34,307 nt of DNA from Pelotomaculum sp. (GTDB lineage Bacteria; Bacillota; Desulfotomaculia; Desulfotomaculales; Pelotomaculaceae), in contig JALHFC010000008.1 in the NCBI GenBank assembly GCA_022839445.1, forward strand, positions 1 through 34,307, given 5' to 3'. The notes under the pieces were generated by a model, which was not told the DNA's origin, ran no database searches, and saw nothing but the letters and a program-made list of their open reading frames with translations. The position numbers were made by a program, and so were the translations under genes. Below, piece after piece: positions 8,521 to 15,939 of this stretch; position 1 is the stretch's first letter; each line of letters begins with the position of its first letter.

Positions 8521-9639
8521 TTAAAAATATGTGAAGGGGTCGGTATTGGTTCGAGATATAATAAATTCAACTTTAATGCCCGCTTCAGAACATCTATTTG
8601 CAAGGTCATTCTGCAGTGCCGGTAAAACAAGGACCTCGGTGCCGAAGTGTCCGGCGTCGATAAATTTCAGGCCGCTTGCAAGCATGTCCTGGGCCACGTG
8701 ATACTTAACGTCCCCCGTAACAATTGTGTCGGCGCCTGCACGCAGGGCGTCCGGCCAGAAATCTGCCCCGGAACCGCCGCATACGGCGACCTTTTTAACT
8801 TTACTTTCCGGGGCTCCACCTAGCCGCACTACCGGCAGGGCCAGGGACGCCTTCACCTTTTCAGCAAACAGGCGAAACGAAAGCGGCTCTTCCAGCGTCC
8901 CCACCCTCCCCAGCCCGTGGGCCCGGGCAGCGTTTTCCAGGGGGTACAAGTCATAGGCCACCTCTTCATAAGGATGGACCCGCAGCATGGCTCGGACCAC
9001 CGGGTCCAGCCTACCGGCAGGAACGATAGTTTCCAATTTGACTTCCTCTACCCGCTCCATTTCACCTGTTTTACCGATATACGGGTTAGTTCCCGCCAGA
9101 GGCTTAAATGTTCCCACACCAGTGGTCATAAATGTACAGTGGCTGTAGTTGCCGATCCAACCGGCCCCGGCTTCTGAAACAGCGCTGAGGACGCTTTCAG
9201 CATGGCTGACCGGGACAAAAAGCGCCAGCTTCACGTAGCGTTCCTGTCCTGTTTTATGTAAGACAAACGGGTTACTTAAACCCAACCGCGAAGCTAGCGC
9301 GGAATTAACACCCCCTACAGCAACATCAAGGTTTGTGTGTGCCGTATAGACCGTTATATCATTTTTGATCAAATAACCCACCAGTTCCCCGAAAGGGTGC
9401 TCCAAAGAGATTACCCCAGGTGGTTTTAGCATCAGCGGGTGGTGGCTTATGATCAGCCCTGCGCCCTTTTCCTTCGCTTCCTTAGCCACGCCCAGGTTAA
9501 CATCCAGGGAAAGCAGGACCCTGTCCACCACACCACGGGGATCACCCACCTGAAGGCCGACGCTATCCCAGCTTTCCGCGAGCCGGCAGGGGGCAATATC
9601 TTCAATAATGTTAAAAATATCCCTGCACTTTACAGGCAA
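8521..9639 (-). CDS. Nif3-like dinuclear metal centre protein (YqfO type)
   Basis: A 372-residue protein of the NIF3 / YbgI / YqfO family. Metal-site residues are visible: HHP at 66-68, H101 with NLD (TAHTNLDVA), and H331/E335 in DAGHFGTE. The length and the middle segment (about residues 130-235) match the longer YqfO form, which carries a PII-like insert domain. It has been called GTP cyclohydrolase I type 2, but that activity is not settled. The start is TTG with an SD (GGGAG) eight bases upstream. It overlaps the end of trmK by 10 nt; the trmK-nif3 pair is conserved in Firmicutes, usually right after rpoD. Confidence 0.93.
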   Translation of the reverse strand: MPVKCRDIFNIIEDIAPCRLAESWDSVGLQVGDPRGVVDRVLLSLDVNLGVAKEAKEKGAGLIISHHPLMLKPPGVISLEHPFGELVGYLIKNDITVYTAHTNLDVAVGGVNSALASRLGLSNPFVLHKTGQERYVKLALFVPVSHAESVLSAVSEAGAGWIGNYSHCTFMTTGVGTFKPLAGTNPYIGKTGEMERVEEVKLETIVPAGRLDPVVRAMLRVHPYEEVAYDLYPLENAARAHGLGRVGTLEEPLSFRLFAEKVKASLALPVVRLGGAPESKVKKVAVCGGSGADFWPDALRAGADTIVTGDVKYHVAQDMLASGLKFIDAGHFGTEVLVLPALQNDLANRCSEAGIKVEFIISRTNTDPFTYF

Positions 9640-10319
9640 TCTACCATCTCCCTGATCCTTGCGAGTTTTTCCTTTAATTCAATCTTCTTTTTTAGCACCG
9701 CATCGCTTTTGGCTATGGTCAAACCATCCAGAACCCGCTCTATCCGGTTTGCGATTTTATTTAAATACGGTTTTAAAAGGGGATCTTTTTTTTCCAAAAG
9801 CCTGGGGCCCAGTTCCAGCAGAAACAGGTCTTTTGTATCCTCCCGCCCGGGTTCGGCCACGATGACAATATAAATCCTGCCGTCATCTTCCACCAGCTTT
9901 TCATCGGTTATCTTCCAGCCTCCGGCCGCAAGCCAACTCCTTAAGCCTCCCGGATCCGCCATCGGCTGCAATACCAGCTTTTTTACCGTATCTAAAACTG
10001 CCGGCGCCGTTGACAGGATTTCCCTGATAGTGTTGCCCCCCATGCCGGCCAGCACAAGCACGTCGACCTCCCCCGGCTTTAGGGCACTCAGGCCGTCTCC
10101 AAGACGAAGGTCAATTTTATCACTTAGTTTGAATTCTTTCACCATACGCCCGGCCGACCGGTACGGCCCCAGGTTCAATTCAGTGGCGATTACCTGCGGG
10201 CACTTTCCGGTTTCCACCAGAAATATGGGAAGGTAGGCGTGATCCGTACCGATATCGGCAACAATACTGCCCGACGGAATATATTCAACCATTGCGGCAA
10301 GACGTTTTGCCAGGACCAT
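9630..10319 (-). CDS. trmK: tRNA (adenine22-N1)-methyltransferase TrmK
   Basis: TrmK methylates N1 of A22 in the D-loop of some tRNAs, using S-adenosylmethionine. The 229-residue protein has the SAM-binding motif ADIGTDHAYLP (21-31), an acidic strand end at IATELN, and the catalytic-region motif LAGMGGNTI (90-98). The C-terminal third is a helical coiled-coil-like region, as in B. subtilis YqfN. The start is ATG behind a G-rich SD. A good promoter lies 35-60 nt upstream. Confidence 0.93.
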   Translation of the reverse strand: MVLAKRLAAMVEYIPSGSIVADIGTDHAYLPIFLVETGKCPQVIATELNLGPYRSAGRMVKEFKLSDKIDLRLGDGLSALKPGEVDVLVLAGMGGNTIREILSTAPAVLDTVKKLVLQPMADPGGLRSWLAAGGWKITDEKLVEDDGRIYIVIVAEPGREDTKDLFLLELGPRLLEKKDPLLKPYLNKIANRIERVLDGLTIAKSDAVLKKKIELKEKLARIREMVDCL

Positions 10320-10352
10320 GGATTCCCCCCGTTAGAGGCTTTCGTTTAAATA

Positions 10353-10381
10353 AGTATATTCTATTTTACACAAAAAGACAA
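10353..10381 (-). promoter_or_regulatory. Promoter for trmK-nif3
   Basis: On the minus strand TTGTCT (10381 to 10376), a 17-nt spacer and TATACT (10358 to 10353). It is back to back with the promoter of the GGDEF gene about 80 nt away. Confidence 0.6.
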
Positions 10382-10461
10382 CGCGTCTTAAAACTAGACG
10401 CAAAAATGACCTGTTATTATTCTAAGCTATTTAAAATATTTTTAAAATAAAATAAAGCTTT

Positions 10462-10489
10462 TTCACAATGGTGACGATATAGATATAAA
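10462..10489 (+). promoter_or_regulatory. Promoter for the GGDEF gene
   Basis: TTCACA (10462-10467), a 16-nt spacer and TATAAA (10484-10489), each matching five of six sigma-A consensus bases. It lies 22 nt before the start codon, so the leader is very short. Confidence 0.5.
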
Positions 10490-10511
10490 ATGAATTAAAG
10501 GATCGGTTACC

Positions 10512-11426
10512 ATGAAAACAAACCTGTTCGAAAAACTATACTACTTAAGTTTTACTTTGAAAGGTGATCCTGTTAAAGTCATTACATCAATAACTGACGC
10601 TTTTCGCCGGGCAATGGATTTTAAACAAGTGGCGGTCTACACTCAAACCCTGGAAGGACTACATCTACTCGCATCAAGCCCCGCCATGCTTTGCGGGAAA
10701 AAAGGGTATCTATGTTATGATATCAACATAGACGGTGAAAAAGCAGGCGAATTATTGATTGCTACTAAAAGAAATACGCCTGTGCAGGCTAGCCGGCGCA
10801 AAATCATATTCGCCTTTATCGCACAACTGGGCAGTTTGCTGAAACAAACACGGGAAGCACAGGCAGGTAAGGTGGAAGATATTTGCCGGTATAGAAAACT
10901 TCTCAATACCGACCAGTTAACCGGCCTGTATAACCGGTACTACTTCGAGGAAAGCGTAGATTTACTGCAAAAACAAAAGATTCAACCGGTGAGTATAATA
11001 ATGATAGATGTCGACGGCCTAAAAAAAATAAACGACACGCTCGGTCACCGGTACGGCGATCAGATGCTGGCGGCAACAGCGTCACTGCTTAAAAGAACAT
11101 TCAGAAAAGCTGATTTGGTAGCCAGGATTGGCGGAGACGAATTTGCTGTCATTTTACCTCACGCGTCACAAAATATTGTCGAAAAGCGATGCGCCTCTTT
11201 GTCCAGGAACATGGAAATATACAATAAGCAAAACCATTTTCCACCCTTGCGCTTCTCTTTTGGCGCTGCCACATCTACCGGACACACGGAATCTATAAGA
11301 AGCTTACTAGAGGAAGCCGACATGAAAATGTACGAGCAAAAGCGCAAAAACTATCAAAAAGCAATCAATTGCCTGCCTTTGTGTCCTCCCGTGCAGGAAA
11401 TGCCAACAGCAGGTTTATACCGGTAA
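10512..11426 (+). CDS. Diguanylate cyclase with N-terminal GAF-like sensor domain
   Basis: Predicted to make cyclic di-GMP from two GTP. The C-terminal half is a GGDEF domain, with DQLTGLYNRYYFEE at 134-147 and an intact GGDEF active site at 207-211. RKAD at 198-201 is an inhibitory-site RxxD exactly five residues before GGDEF, so product feedback is expected. The N-terminal 115 residues look like a soluble GAF-type fold; I infer this from pattern and see no ligand signature. There is no signal peptide or membrane segment. The start is ATG with AAGGA nine bases upstream. It is monocistronic, with its own promoter and terminator. Confidence 0.9.
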   Translation: MKTNLFEKLYYLSFTLKGDPVKVITSITDAFRRAMDFKQVAVYTQTLEGLHLLASSPAMLCGKKGYLCYDINIDGEKAGELLIATKRNTPVQASRRKIIFAFIAQLGSLLKQTREAQAGKVEDICRYRKLLNTDQLTGLYNRYYFEESVDLLQKQKIQPVSIIMIDVDGLKKINDTLGHRYGDQMLAATASLLKRTFRKADLVARIGGDEFAVILPHASQNIVEKRCASLSRNMEIYNKQNHFPPLRFSFGAATSTGHTESIRSLLEEADMKMYEQKRKNYQKAINCLPLCPPVQEMPTAGLYR

Positions 11427-11461
11427 ATATGAGTTAGAAATACTATTTACTTTGTCGGCAG

Positions 11462-11494
11462 ACTTACCGTCCATTTTGAACGGTAAGTTTTTTT
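11462..11494 (+). terminator. Rho-independent terminator of the GGDEF gene
   Basis: A 9-bp perfect stem (11462-11470 with 11480-11488) and a 9-nt loop followed by a run of T residues. Confidence 0.8.
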
Positions 11495-11828
11495 ATTTAT
11501 TAACAAAACTTATAAGAACGACTACCGTGTATAAAATAAATGAATAGTTCTTATAAAGGATTATCATGCATATTTATTGAACTGATCCCTAAATTTCATA
11601 ATGTGGCTGTCATGAAGCTTCACAGGTAGCGATCATTAGTGGAACTCCAGCTTTAATTAACGCAAAGGCTATCAACTATTCATAAAGGAGGTGGTCAGGC
11701 ACGGGTAAACTAACCATCCCTCAATTAGCACAACTTTAGTTAATCGGTAACCCTTTTTTCGCTGTTCGACGGATGGGGCCAAATGACACTATGCCGTCAA
11801 GCCATGTTTTTATGAAAGGATGTTCGCA
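11495..11828 (+). other. Gene-free leader region before yedE
   Basis: I find no convincing gene in these 334 nt. They hold a 10-bp inverted repeat (11510-11519 with 11547-11556, 27 nt apart). They also hold an orphan consensus SD (AAAGGAGGTGG, 11684-11694) not followed by a useful ORF. Finally there is a terminator-like imperfect hairpin, GGGT and AACTAA (11703-11713) pairing with TTAGTT and ACCC (11736-11753), followed by TTTTTT at 11754-11759. This could be a regulatory leader or the remains of a lost gene. Confidence 0.4.
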
Positions 11829-12935
11829 ATGAATCGAAAATGGATTATTATCAGCGCAGGTGTGGTCGTCGGCGCACTGGCTATATTACTGCTCAGACAA
11901 GGCAACCCGCCCAATATGGGCTTCTGCATTGCCTGCTTTTTGCGCGATATGGCCGGCGGCCTCGGCCTGCACCGGGCGGACACCGTCCAGTATATTCGCC
12001 CGGAAATTCTGGGTCTTGTACTTGGCGCATTTCTCACCTCCCTGTTTGCCAGGGAAACCCGGGTTGTGGGCGGCTCCAGCCCCCTTCCCAGATTTATCCT
12101 GGCATTTTTTGCCATGATTGGCATGCTGGTTTTTCTCGGTTGTCCCCTGCGCATGATCCTTCGGCTTTCAGCAGGAGATTTAAACGCTCTGGTGGGCCTT
12201 GCAGGTCTTGTGGCAGGAGTGGCGTTGGGAATTATCTTCCTGCGCAAAGGTTTTTCTTTTGGCAGAGCCATGCCCCAGAACAAATCAAACGGGTATATAT
12301 TTCCACTTATTACATTTGCCGTTCTGGCGCTGTTACTGGCAAAGCCGGCGTTTATCTTTTTCAGTAAGCAAGGTCCCGGTTCCATGCACGCGCCCCTTTT
12401 GACGGCGCTGGTAGCCGGGCTGATTTTCGGTGTGCTGGCACAGCGCTCGCGCCTGTGCCTGGTCGGCGGGATCAGGGATTTCATCCTGTTCCGCGACTTT
12501 TATCTTTTATACGGCTTTCTTGCAATACTGCTGGTAACGCTGGCCGGCAACCTGGCCTTGGGTAGCTTCAAGGCCGGATTTTTAAATCAACCCATTGCCC
12601 ATAGTGACGGCCTGTGGAACTTCCTCGGCATGGCGCTGGCGGGCTTCGGGTCAATACTTCTGGGAGGTTGCCCTTTAAGACAGCTAGTTTCTGCCTCAGA
12701 AGGCAATACTGACTCAGCAATAACAGTAATGGGACTGCTTGCCGGGGCTGCCTTTGCCCACAACTTCGGTCTGGCGGCCAGCCCGAAAGGAGTTCCCGCC
12801 GCGGGCCAGGTAGCTGTGCTTATTGGATTTGCCGTGGTTCTACTGGTGGCATTTGTTAATTCCAGGTCGTTATCCAGACAGGGGGTGCTATCAGGTGATG
12901 GAAATAAAGGATACACGGGGTCTACTCTGCCCTGA
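11829..12935 (+). CDS. yedE: YeeE/YedE-family transporter, selenium-associated YedE type
   Basis: A 368-residue polytopic membrane protein made of two YeeE/YedE (sulphur-transport) repeats. Characteristic sequences are NMGFCIACFLRDMAGGLGLH with Cys33 and Cys36, two matching GCPLR motifs (about residues 101 and 278, the second followed by SASEGNTD), and RSRLCLVGG near 208. In thiosulfate importers of this superfamily, such cysteines pass the sulphur species across the membrane. The N-terminal sequence resembles the YedE branch linked to selenium metabolism. Start ATG 11829 has GAAAGGA eight bases upstream; ATG 11820 lies at the SD itself. It overlaps a TusA-like gene by 38 nt. The substrate (thiosulfate, selenium or another sulphur species) is inferred and open. 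Confidence 0.85.
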   Translation: MNRKWIIISAGVVVGALAILLLRQGNPPNMGFCIACFLRDMAGGLGLHRADTVQYIRPEILGLVLGAFLTSLFARETRVVGGSSPLPRFILAFFAMIGMLVFLGCPLRMILRLSAGDLNALVGLAGLVAGVALGIIFLRKGFSFGRAMPQNKSNGYIFPLITFAVLALLLAKPAFIFFSKQGPGSMHAPLLTALVAGLIFGVLAQRSRLCLVGGIRDFILFRDFYLLYGFLAILLVTLAGNLALGSFKAGFLNQPIAHSDGLWNFLGMALAGFGSILLGGCPLRQLVSASEGNTDSAITVMGLLAGAAFAHNFGLAASPKGVPAAGQVAVLIGFAVVLLVAFVNSRSLSRQGVLSGDGNKGYTGSTLP

Positions 12936-13107
12936 GCCGGTCCTAATCACGAAAAAAGAAATGGAAAAGCAGGGCAGCGGTACATTCCAGGTGCTGGTGG
13001 ACAGCGCAGCGGCGCGGGACAACATAACAAGGCTGGCCAAGAACCAAAAGTGGGAAATTTCTATTGAACAACACGGGGAAGAATTCCTTTTGACGTTAAA
13101 GAAATAA
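12898..13107 (+). CDS. TusA/SirA-family sulphur carrier protein
   Basis: A 69-residue protein with the family signature DTRGLLCPEPVL, whose Cys11 in CPxP is the persulfide- or selenium-carrying residue. The fold's other parts (a helix with KKEMEKQG, then LVDSAAARDNITRLAKNQ) are present. It starts at ATG inside the 3' end of yedE in another frame, so translation is probably coupled. The pairing matches TsuA-TsuB thiosulfate uptake and also YedE-YedF in selenium clusters. The YedF C-terminal DsrE-like domain is absent, so it is a bare carrier. An upstream in-frame ATG at 12823 would add an implausible N-terminus. Confidence 0.88.
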   Translation: MEIKDTRGLLCPEPVLITKKEMEKQGSGTFQVLVDSAAARDNITRLAKNQKWEISIEQHGEEFLLTLKK

Positions 13108-13130
13108 CCAAAACCCTGTCCCCCTTTTTG

Positions 13131-13167
13131 TGACCAACAGATTAATTTCCAGTTGGTCATTATTTTT
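13131..13167 (+). terminator. Terminator after yedE-tusA
   Basis: An 8-bp perfect stem (13131-13138 with 13152-13159) with a 13-nt loop, followed by TTATTTTT, 23 nt after the stop codon. Confidence 0.55.
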
Positions 13168-13363
13168 CACAAACCGGGACATTTGGATTGCGGAAGCACA
13201 AAGGGACGGTTAATGTGAAAGTACGGAAACAAATGGATACTTTCATCCGTTCTACTGTGTAAAGCATTTTCATGGTTGTTCTTTTGTGTCCCCTTTGCGC
13301 CCTCCCTTCCTTTTTCTTTTAAACCATGCTAAAATAATGCCAAGAAGCGCAAAGCATCAAAGG
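13168..13363 (+). repeat. Gene-free segment with degenerate pieces of the hairpin repeat
   Basis: No gene is seen. The segment carries fragments of the perfect inverted repeat at 13364-13428. GGGACGGTT recurs at 13203-13211 and TTCTTTTGTGTC at 13279-13290, the latter an exact copy of 13380-13391. A 7-bp hairpin, GAAAGTA/TACTTTC, also lies between them. Confidence 0.5.
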
Positions 13364-13428
13364 GGGCACAGGGGGACGGTTCTTTTGTGTCGTCCTTAAC
13401 GACACAAAAGAACCGTCCCCCTGTGCCC
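13364..13428 (+). repeat. Perfect 30-bp inverted repeat (cruciform/hairpin element)
   Basis: The arms 13364-13393 and 13399-13428 are exact reverse complements, with a 5-nt loop CCTTA. The key core is GGGGGACGGTTCTTTTGTG. It ends 36 nt before the start of the unrecognised gene at 13465. There is no U run after it, so it is not a typical terminator. Small palindromic intergenic repeats of this look are known in many bacterial genomes. Confidence 0.85.
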
Positions 13429-13464
13429 TAGCGTTTACAACTTGCTAAAAGTGAGGGGATCTAA

Positions 13465-13887
13465 ATGACTAATCCGACGGCAGGAAACGAAGGGCAACTC
13501 GACAACCACAAAATTAAGGAAGATTGGGTTCTGGCGCTAAACGAACTGGCAAACCAAATTAAGCAATGGGTATCTGAACTTGGGCAAGTATTTACGCTAA
13601 GCGTACAAGAACGTATTATTAATAAAAGTGAGGAGCACATCGGGGAGTATAAAGCACCCATGCTTGTGATAAACACGGGGCACGGCAACATTGAGGTGCG
13701 GCCGGTAGGCAGGTTTGCCATAGGGGCGATAGGCCGTGTGGATATTACAAATAACAAATCCACTCATATGTTTTTATATTCAAGAAAAAACGGGTGGATT
13801 TCTATGGATAACAGAAAGCCATTAACAAGAATCGTATTTATTGAGCTTTTTCACAAACTATTGCCTAACATAAAACAGTATAATTAA
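13465..13887 (+). CDS. Hypothetical protein, 140 residues, not recognised
   Basis: I do not recognise this protein. It looks soluble, with no signal peptide or membrane segment. The N-terminal 15 residues are polar and probably disordered. Residues about 18-55 look helical (LALNELANQIKQWVSELGQ). Residues about 60-115 are strand-rich (MLVINTGHGNIEVRPVGR, FAIGAIGRVDIT, HMFLYSRKNGWISM), and a C-terminal helix follows (RIVFIELFHKLLPNI). A compact alpha/beta fold seems likely. The start is ATG with AGGGG six bases upstream. It stands alone between two repeat-rich gene-free stretches, a typical setting for an accessory gene. Confidence 0.65.
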   Translation: MTNPTAGNEGQLDNHKIKEDWVLALNELANQIKQWVSELGQVFTLSVQERIINKSEEHIGEYKAPMLVINTGHGNIEVRPVGRFAIGAIGRVDITNNKSTHMFLYSRKNGWISMDNRKPLTRIVFIELFHKLLPNIKQYN

Positions 13888-14257
13888 GCCAGCGCAAACA
13901 AAATCATGGGAAATGCACACATACTTCTGACCCAGAATCCCCCGTGCATTAAAATGACTCATATTCCTCTAATACTTGGTAAGAAATTTTGATGTAAGGA
14001 TAAGGTCACGGCGTTATCGTTAGCTAACGAGTTGCGTAGCATTGTCAGTTCTGTCCGAACCAAGCATCGGTGCTGTCAGCGCGGAGCATCCGCAGGGGCA
14101 CGACATGCCGTGCCCCTACAAGGGGATGCCGCACTCTGAATCGCCCCTTTAACTCCTACTATTCTCAAAAAAATTCCGTCCCCGTATGGATATATCGGCT
14201 AAATTAAAACCTCATCGTTTGAGGCAATATTTAAGTATATCTCTGCCTTGAAATTAT
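13888..14257. other. Gene-free stretch with palindromes
   Basis: No gene or known RNA is visible. It contains a perfect 12-bp palindrome (CGTTAGCTAACG, 14018-14029) and a copy of the GGGGCACG hairpin repeat (14094-14117, listed separately). The rest is unremarkable. Confidence 0.5.
14094..14117. repeat. GGGGCACG palindromic repeat, copy 1
   Basis: A 9-bp stem (AGGGGCACG, 14094-14102, with 14109-14117) and a 6-nt loop. The same stem, two base pairs longer, occurs at 24010-24035, so this is a dispersed repeat family inside the window. Confidence 0.75.
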
Positions 14258-14295
14258 AAAAGTGTAGAGCCGGAATAATCCGGCTCTACACTTTT
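14258..14295 (-). terminator. Terminator of the tRNA operon
   Basis: A perfect 17-bp stem (14258-14274 with 14279-14295) with loop ATAA lies 8 nt beyond tRNA-Val. The stem ends in four A-T pairs, giving UUUU on the minus strand, followed by AU-rich sequence. Confidence 0.8.
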
Positions 14296-14302
14296 GTTTT
14301 AC

Positions 14303-14378
<76 letters not shown>

Positions 14379-14383
14379 TGGTA

Positions 14384-14459
14384 TGGTGACCCCTACGGGA
14401 TTCGAACCCGTGTTACCGCCGTGAAAGGGCGGTGTCTTAAACCGCTTGACCAAGGGGCC
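14384..14459 (-). tRNA. tRNA-Glu (anticodon TTC)
   Basis: A 76-nt cloverleaf with anticodon stem CCGCC/GGCGG around loop CTTTCAC, T-loop GTTCGAA and an encoded CCA. Five bases separate it from tRNA-Val. Confidence 0.95.
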
Positions 14460-14463
14460 ATTT

Positions 14464-14529
14464 GAGAAGTGAGATGTGGGATGTGAGATGTGAGATCTCA
14501 CTTCTAACCTCTCACCTCTCACCTCTCAA
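14464..14529. repeat. Heptamer repeat forming an inverted repeat between two tRNAs
   Basis: About 66 nt with a 7-base period. The first half repeats variants of GAGATGT and the second half repeats CACCTCT-like units, meeting at the palindrome TGAGATCTCA (14491-14500). The two halves can pair into a long imperfect hairpin in the tRNA precursor between tRNA-Met and tRNA-Glu. Confidence 0.75.
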
Positions 14530-14530
14530 C

Positions 14531-14605
14531 TGGTGGGCCCACCAGGATTCGAACCTGGAACCAGCCGGTTATGAGCCGGATGCTCTGCCGTTGAGCTATG
14601 GGCCC
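14531..14605 (-). tRNA. tRNA with CAT anticodon (elongator Met, or Ile2)
   Basis: A 75-nt cloverleaf with acceptor GGGCCCA/TGGGCCC, anticodon loop CTCATAA on a CCGG/CCGG stem, and an encoded CCA. It lacks the GGG/CCC anticodon stem pairs and the 1-72 mismatch of initiator tRNA. Elongator Met is most likely. Ile2 with lysidine at C34 cannot be excluded from the sequence alone. Confidence 0.88.
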
Positions 14606-14611
14606 AAAAAA

Positions 14612-14686
14612 TGGCTCCCCGAGTAGGATTCGAACCTACAACCTACCGGTTAACAGCCGGTTGCTCTACCGTTGAGCTATCGAGGA
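14612..14686 (-). tRNA. tRNA-Asn (anticodon GTT)
   Basis: A 75-nt cloverleaf with anticodon loop CTGTTAA on a CCGG/CCGG stem, discriminator G and an encoded CCA. First gene of the operon, 15 nt after the promoter -10 box. Confidence 0.95.
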
Positions 14687-14701
14687 ATATCAGCAAGAAC
14701 T

Positions 14702-14730
14702 ATTATACGATACTTTACACTAGTAGTCAA
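14702..14730 (-). promoter_or_regulatory. Strong sigma-A promoter of the tRNA operon
   Basis: On the minus strand TTGACT (14730 to 14725), a 17-nt spacer and a perfect TATAAT (14707 to 14702). This is the best promoter match in the window and fits a stable-RNA operon. Confidence 0.85.
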
Positions 14731-14817
14731 TGCTTTGATCCTAAAGAATTTGCACTAAAATGTTAGCGCAATGTATTTAGCTAAATTAGTCAAAGCAGGG
14801 TATCCAGCACTGTTTTT

Positions 14818-15912
14818 TTAATCGAGGTAATCCTTTAGTTTTTTACTCCGGCTGGGGTGGCGTAGTTTGCGCAGGGTCTTCGCTTCAATTTGCCGGATCC
14901 GTTCCCTGGTAACACCAAACTTTTGTCCTACTTCTTCCAATGTGCGGGCACGGCCGTCGTCAAGCCCAAAGCGCAACCGCAACACCCTCTGTTCACGGTC
15001 GGTAAGCGTCATCAAGACCTCGTCCAACTGCTCACGCAGGAGGGTAAATGACGCTTCCTCAGCCGGGGCCCTGGCTTCATGGTCTTCAATAAAATCACCA
15101 AGGTGCGAGTCTTCTTCCTCGCCGATCGGGGTTTCCAGGGACACCGGCTCCTGGGCTATCTTCAAGATTTCCCTGACCTTATCTTCGGTGATATTCATTT
15201 CCCCGGCAATCTCCTCGGGATTTGGATCGCGGCCCAATTCCTGTAATAGCTGCCTTTGTACCCGAATCAGCTTATTAATAGTTTCCACCATATGCACGGG
15301 AATCCTAATTGTCCTGGCCTGGTCGGCAATCGCCCTGGTAATTGCCTGACGAATCCACCAGGTAGCATATGTGCTAAATTTGTATCCTTTATGGTAATCA
15401 AATTTTTCCACAGCTTTAATCAGGCCCAGGTTTCCTTCCTGAATCAAGTCAAGGAACAGCATGCCCCTGCCCACATAGCGCTTGGCAATGCTGACTACTA
15501 GCCTCAAGTTGGCTTCAGCAAGCCTTCTTTTGGCTTCTTCATCGCCTTCTTCCATACGCTTGGCCAGATTTACTTCTTCTTCTGGCGTAAGAAGCTGCAC
15601 ACGGCCGATTTCCTTTAAATACATACGCACCGGATCGTCTATACCAACACCTTCAGGTATGCTAAGATCCACTTCTGCTGCTTCAGATGGAGTTTCTAAC
15701 GCCGGGCTTTCTTCAACAGGCTCCGCTTCCGCAACTTCGGAAACAACTTCTATACCCAGGCCGGCTAGCTTTTCATAAATATCATCAATTTGCTCCGGTG
15801 TAAGATCGGCCCCCTGGAGGCTGTCCATAATCTCATTATAAGTCAGGACACCGCTTTTTTTCCCCTTTTCAATAAGTTCCTTTACACCATCAAATACAAG
15901 CTCATCGCTCAC
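14818..15912 (-). CDS. rpoD: Primary RNA polymerase sigma factor (sigma-A)
   Basis: This is the housekeeping sigma factor. The 364 residues hold a short acidic region 1.1, region 1.2 ([21 protein letters not shown]), region 2 with the -10-recognition helix ([16 protein letters not shown]), region 3, and region 4 with the -35 helix-turn-helix ([18 protein letters not shown]). The length is typical of Firmicute SigA, without the large insert of proteobacterial sigma-70. The start is GTG behind AGGGGAGG eight bases away. It follows dnaG by 27 nt in the conserved dnaG-rpoD arrangement. I see no clear terminator between it and the tRNA promoter. Confidence 0.97.
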   Translation of the reverse strand: MSDELVFDGVKELIEKGKKSGVLTYNEIMDSLQGADLTPEQIDDIYEKLAGLGIEVVSEVAEAEPVEESPALETPSEAAEVDLSIPEGVGIDDPVRMYLKEIGRVQLLTPEEEVNLAKRMEEGDEEAKRRLAEANLRLVVSIAKRYVGRGMLFLDLIQEGNLGLIKAVEKFDYHKGYKFSTYATWWIRQAITRAIADQARTIRIPVHMVETINKLIRVQRQLLQELGRDPNPEEIAGEMNITEDKVREILKIAQEPVSLETPIGEEEDSHLGDFIEDHEARAPAEEASFTLLREQLDEVLMTLTDREQRVLRLRFGLDDGRARTLEEVGQKFGVTRERIRQIEAKTLRKLRHPSRSKKLKDYLD

Positions 15913-15939
15913 ACACTGTCCCTCCCCTCTCTAAGGCGC

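Noticed and set aside
11810..12484. A 224-codon minus-strand open frame
   Set aside because: It is a shadow of yedE, with arginine/proline-rich low-quality translation and no SD.
13364..13428. Treating the 30-bp inverted repeat as a terminator, an IS element end or a CRISPR repeat
   Set aside because: There is no U run, no transposase and no repeat-spacer periodicity. A dispersed palindromic repeat is the safer description.
14464..14529. Heptamer array as a CRISPR
   Set aside because: The units are only seven bases with no spacers.
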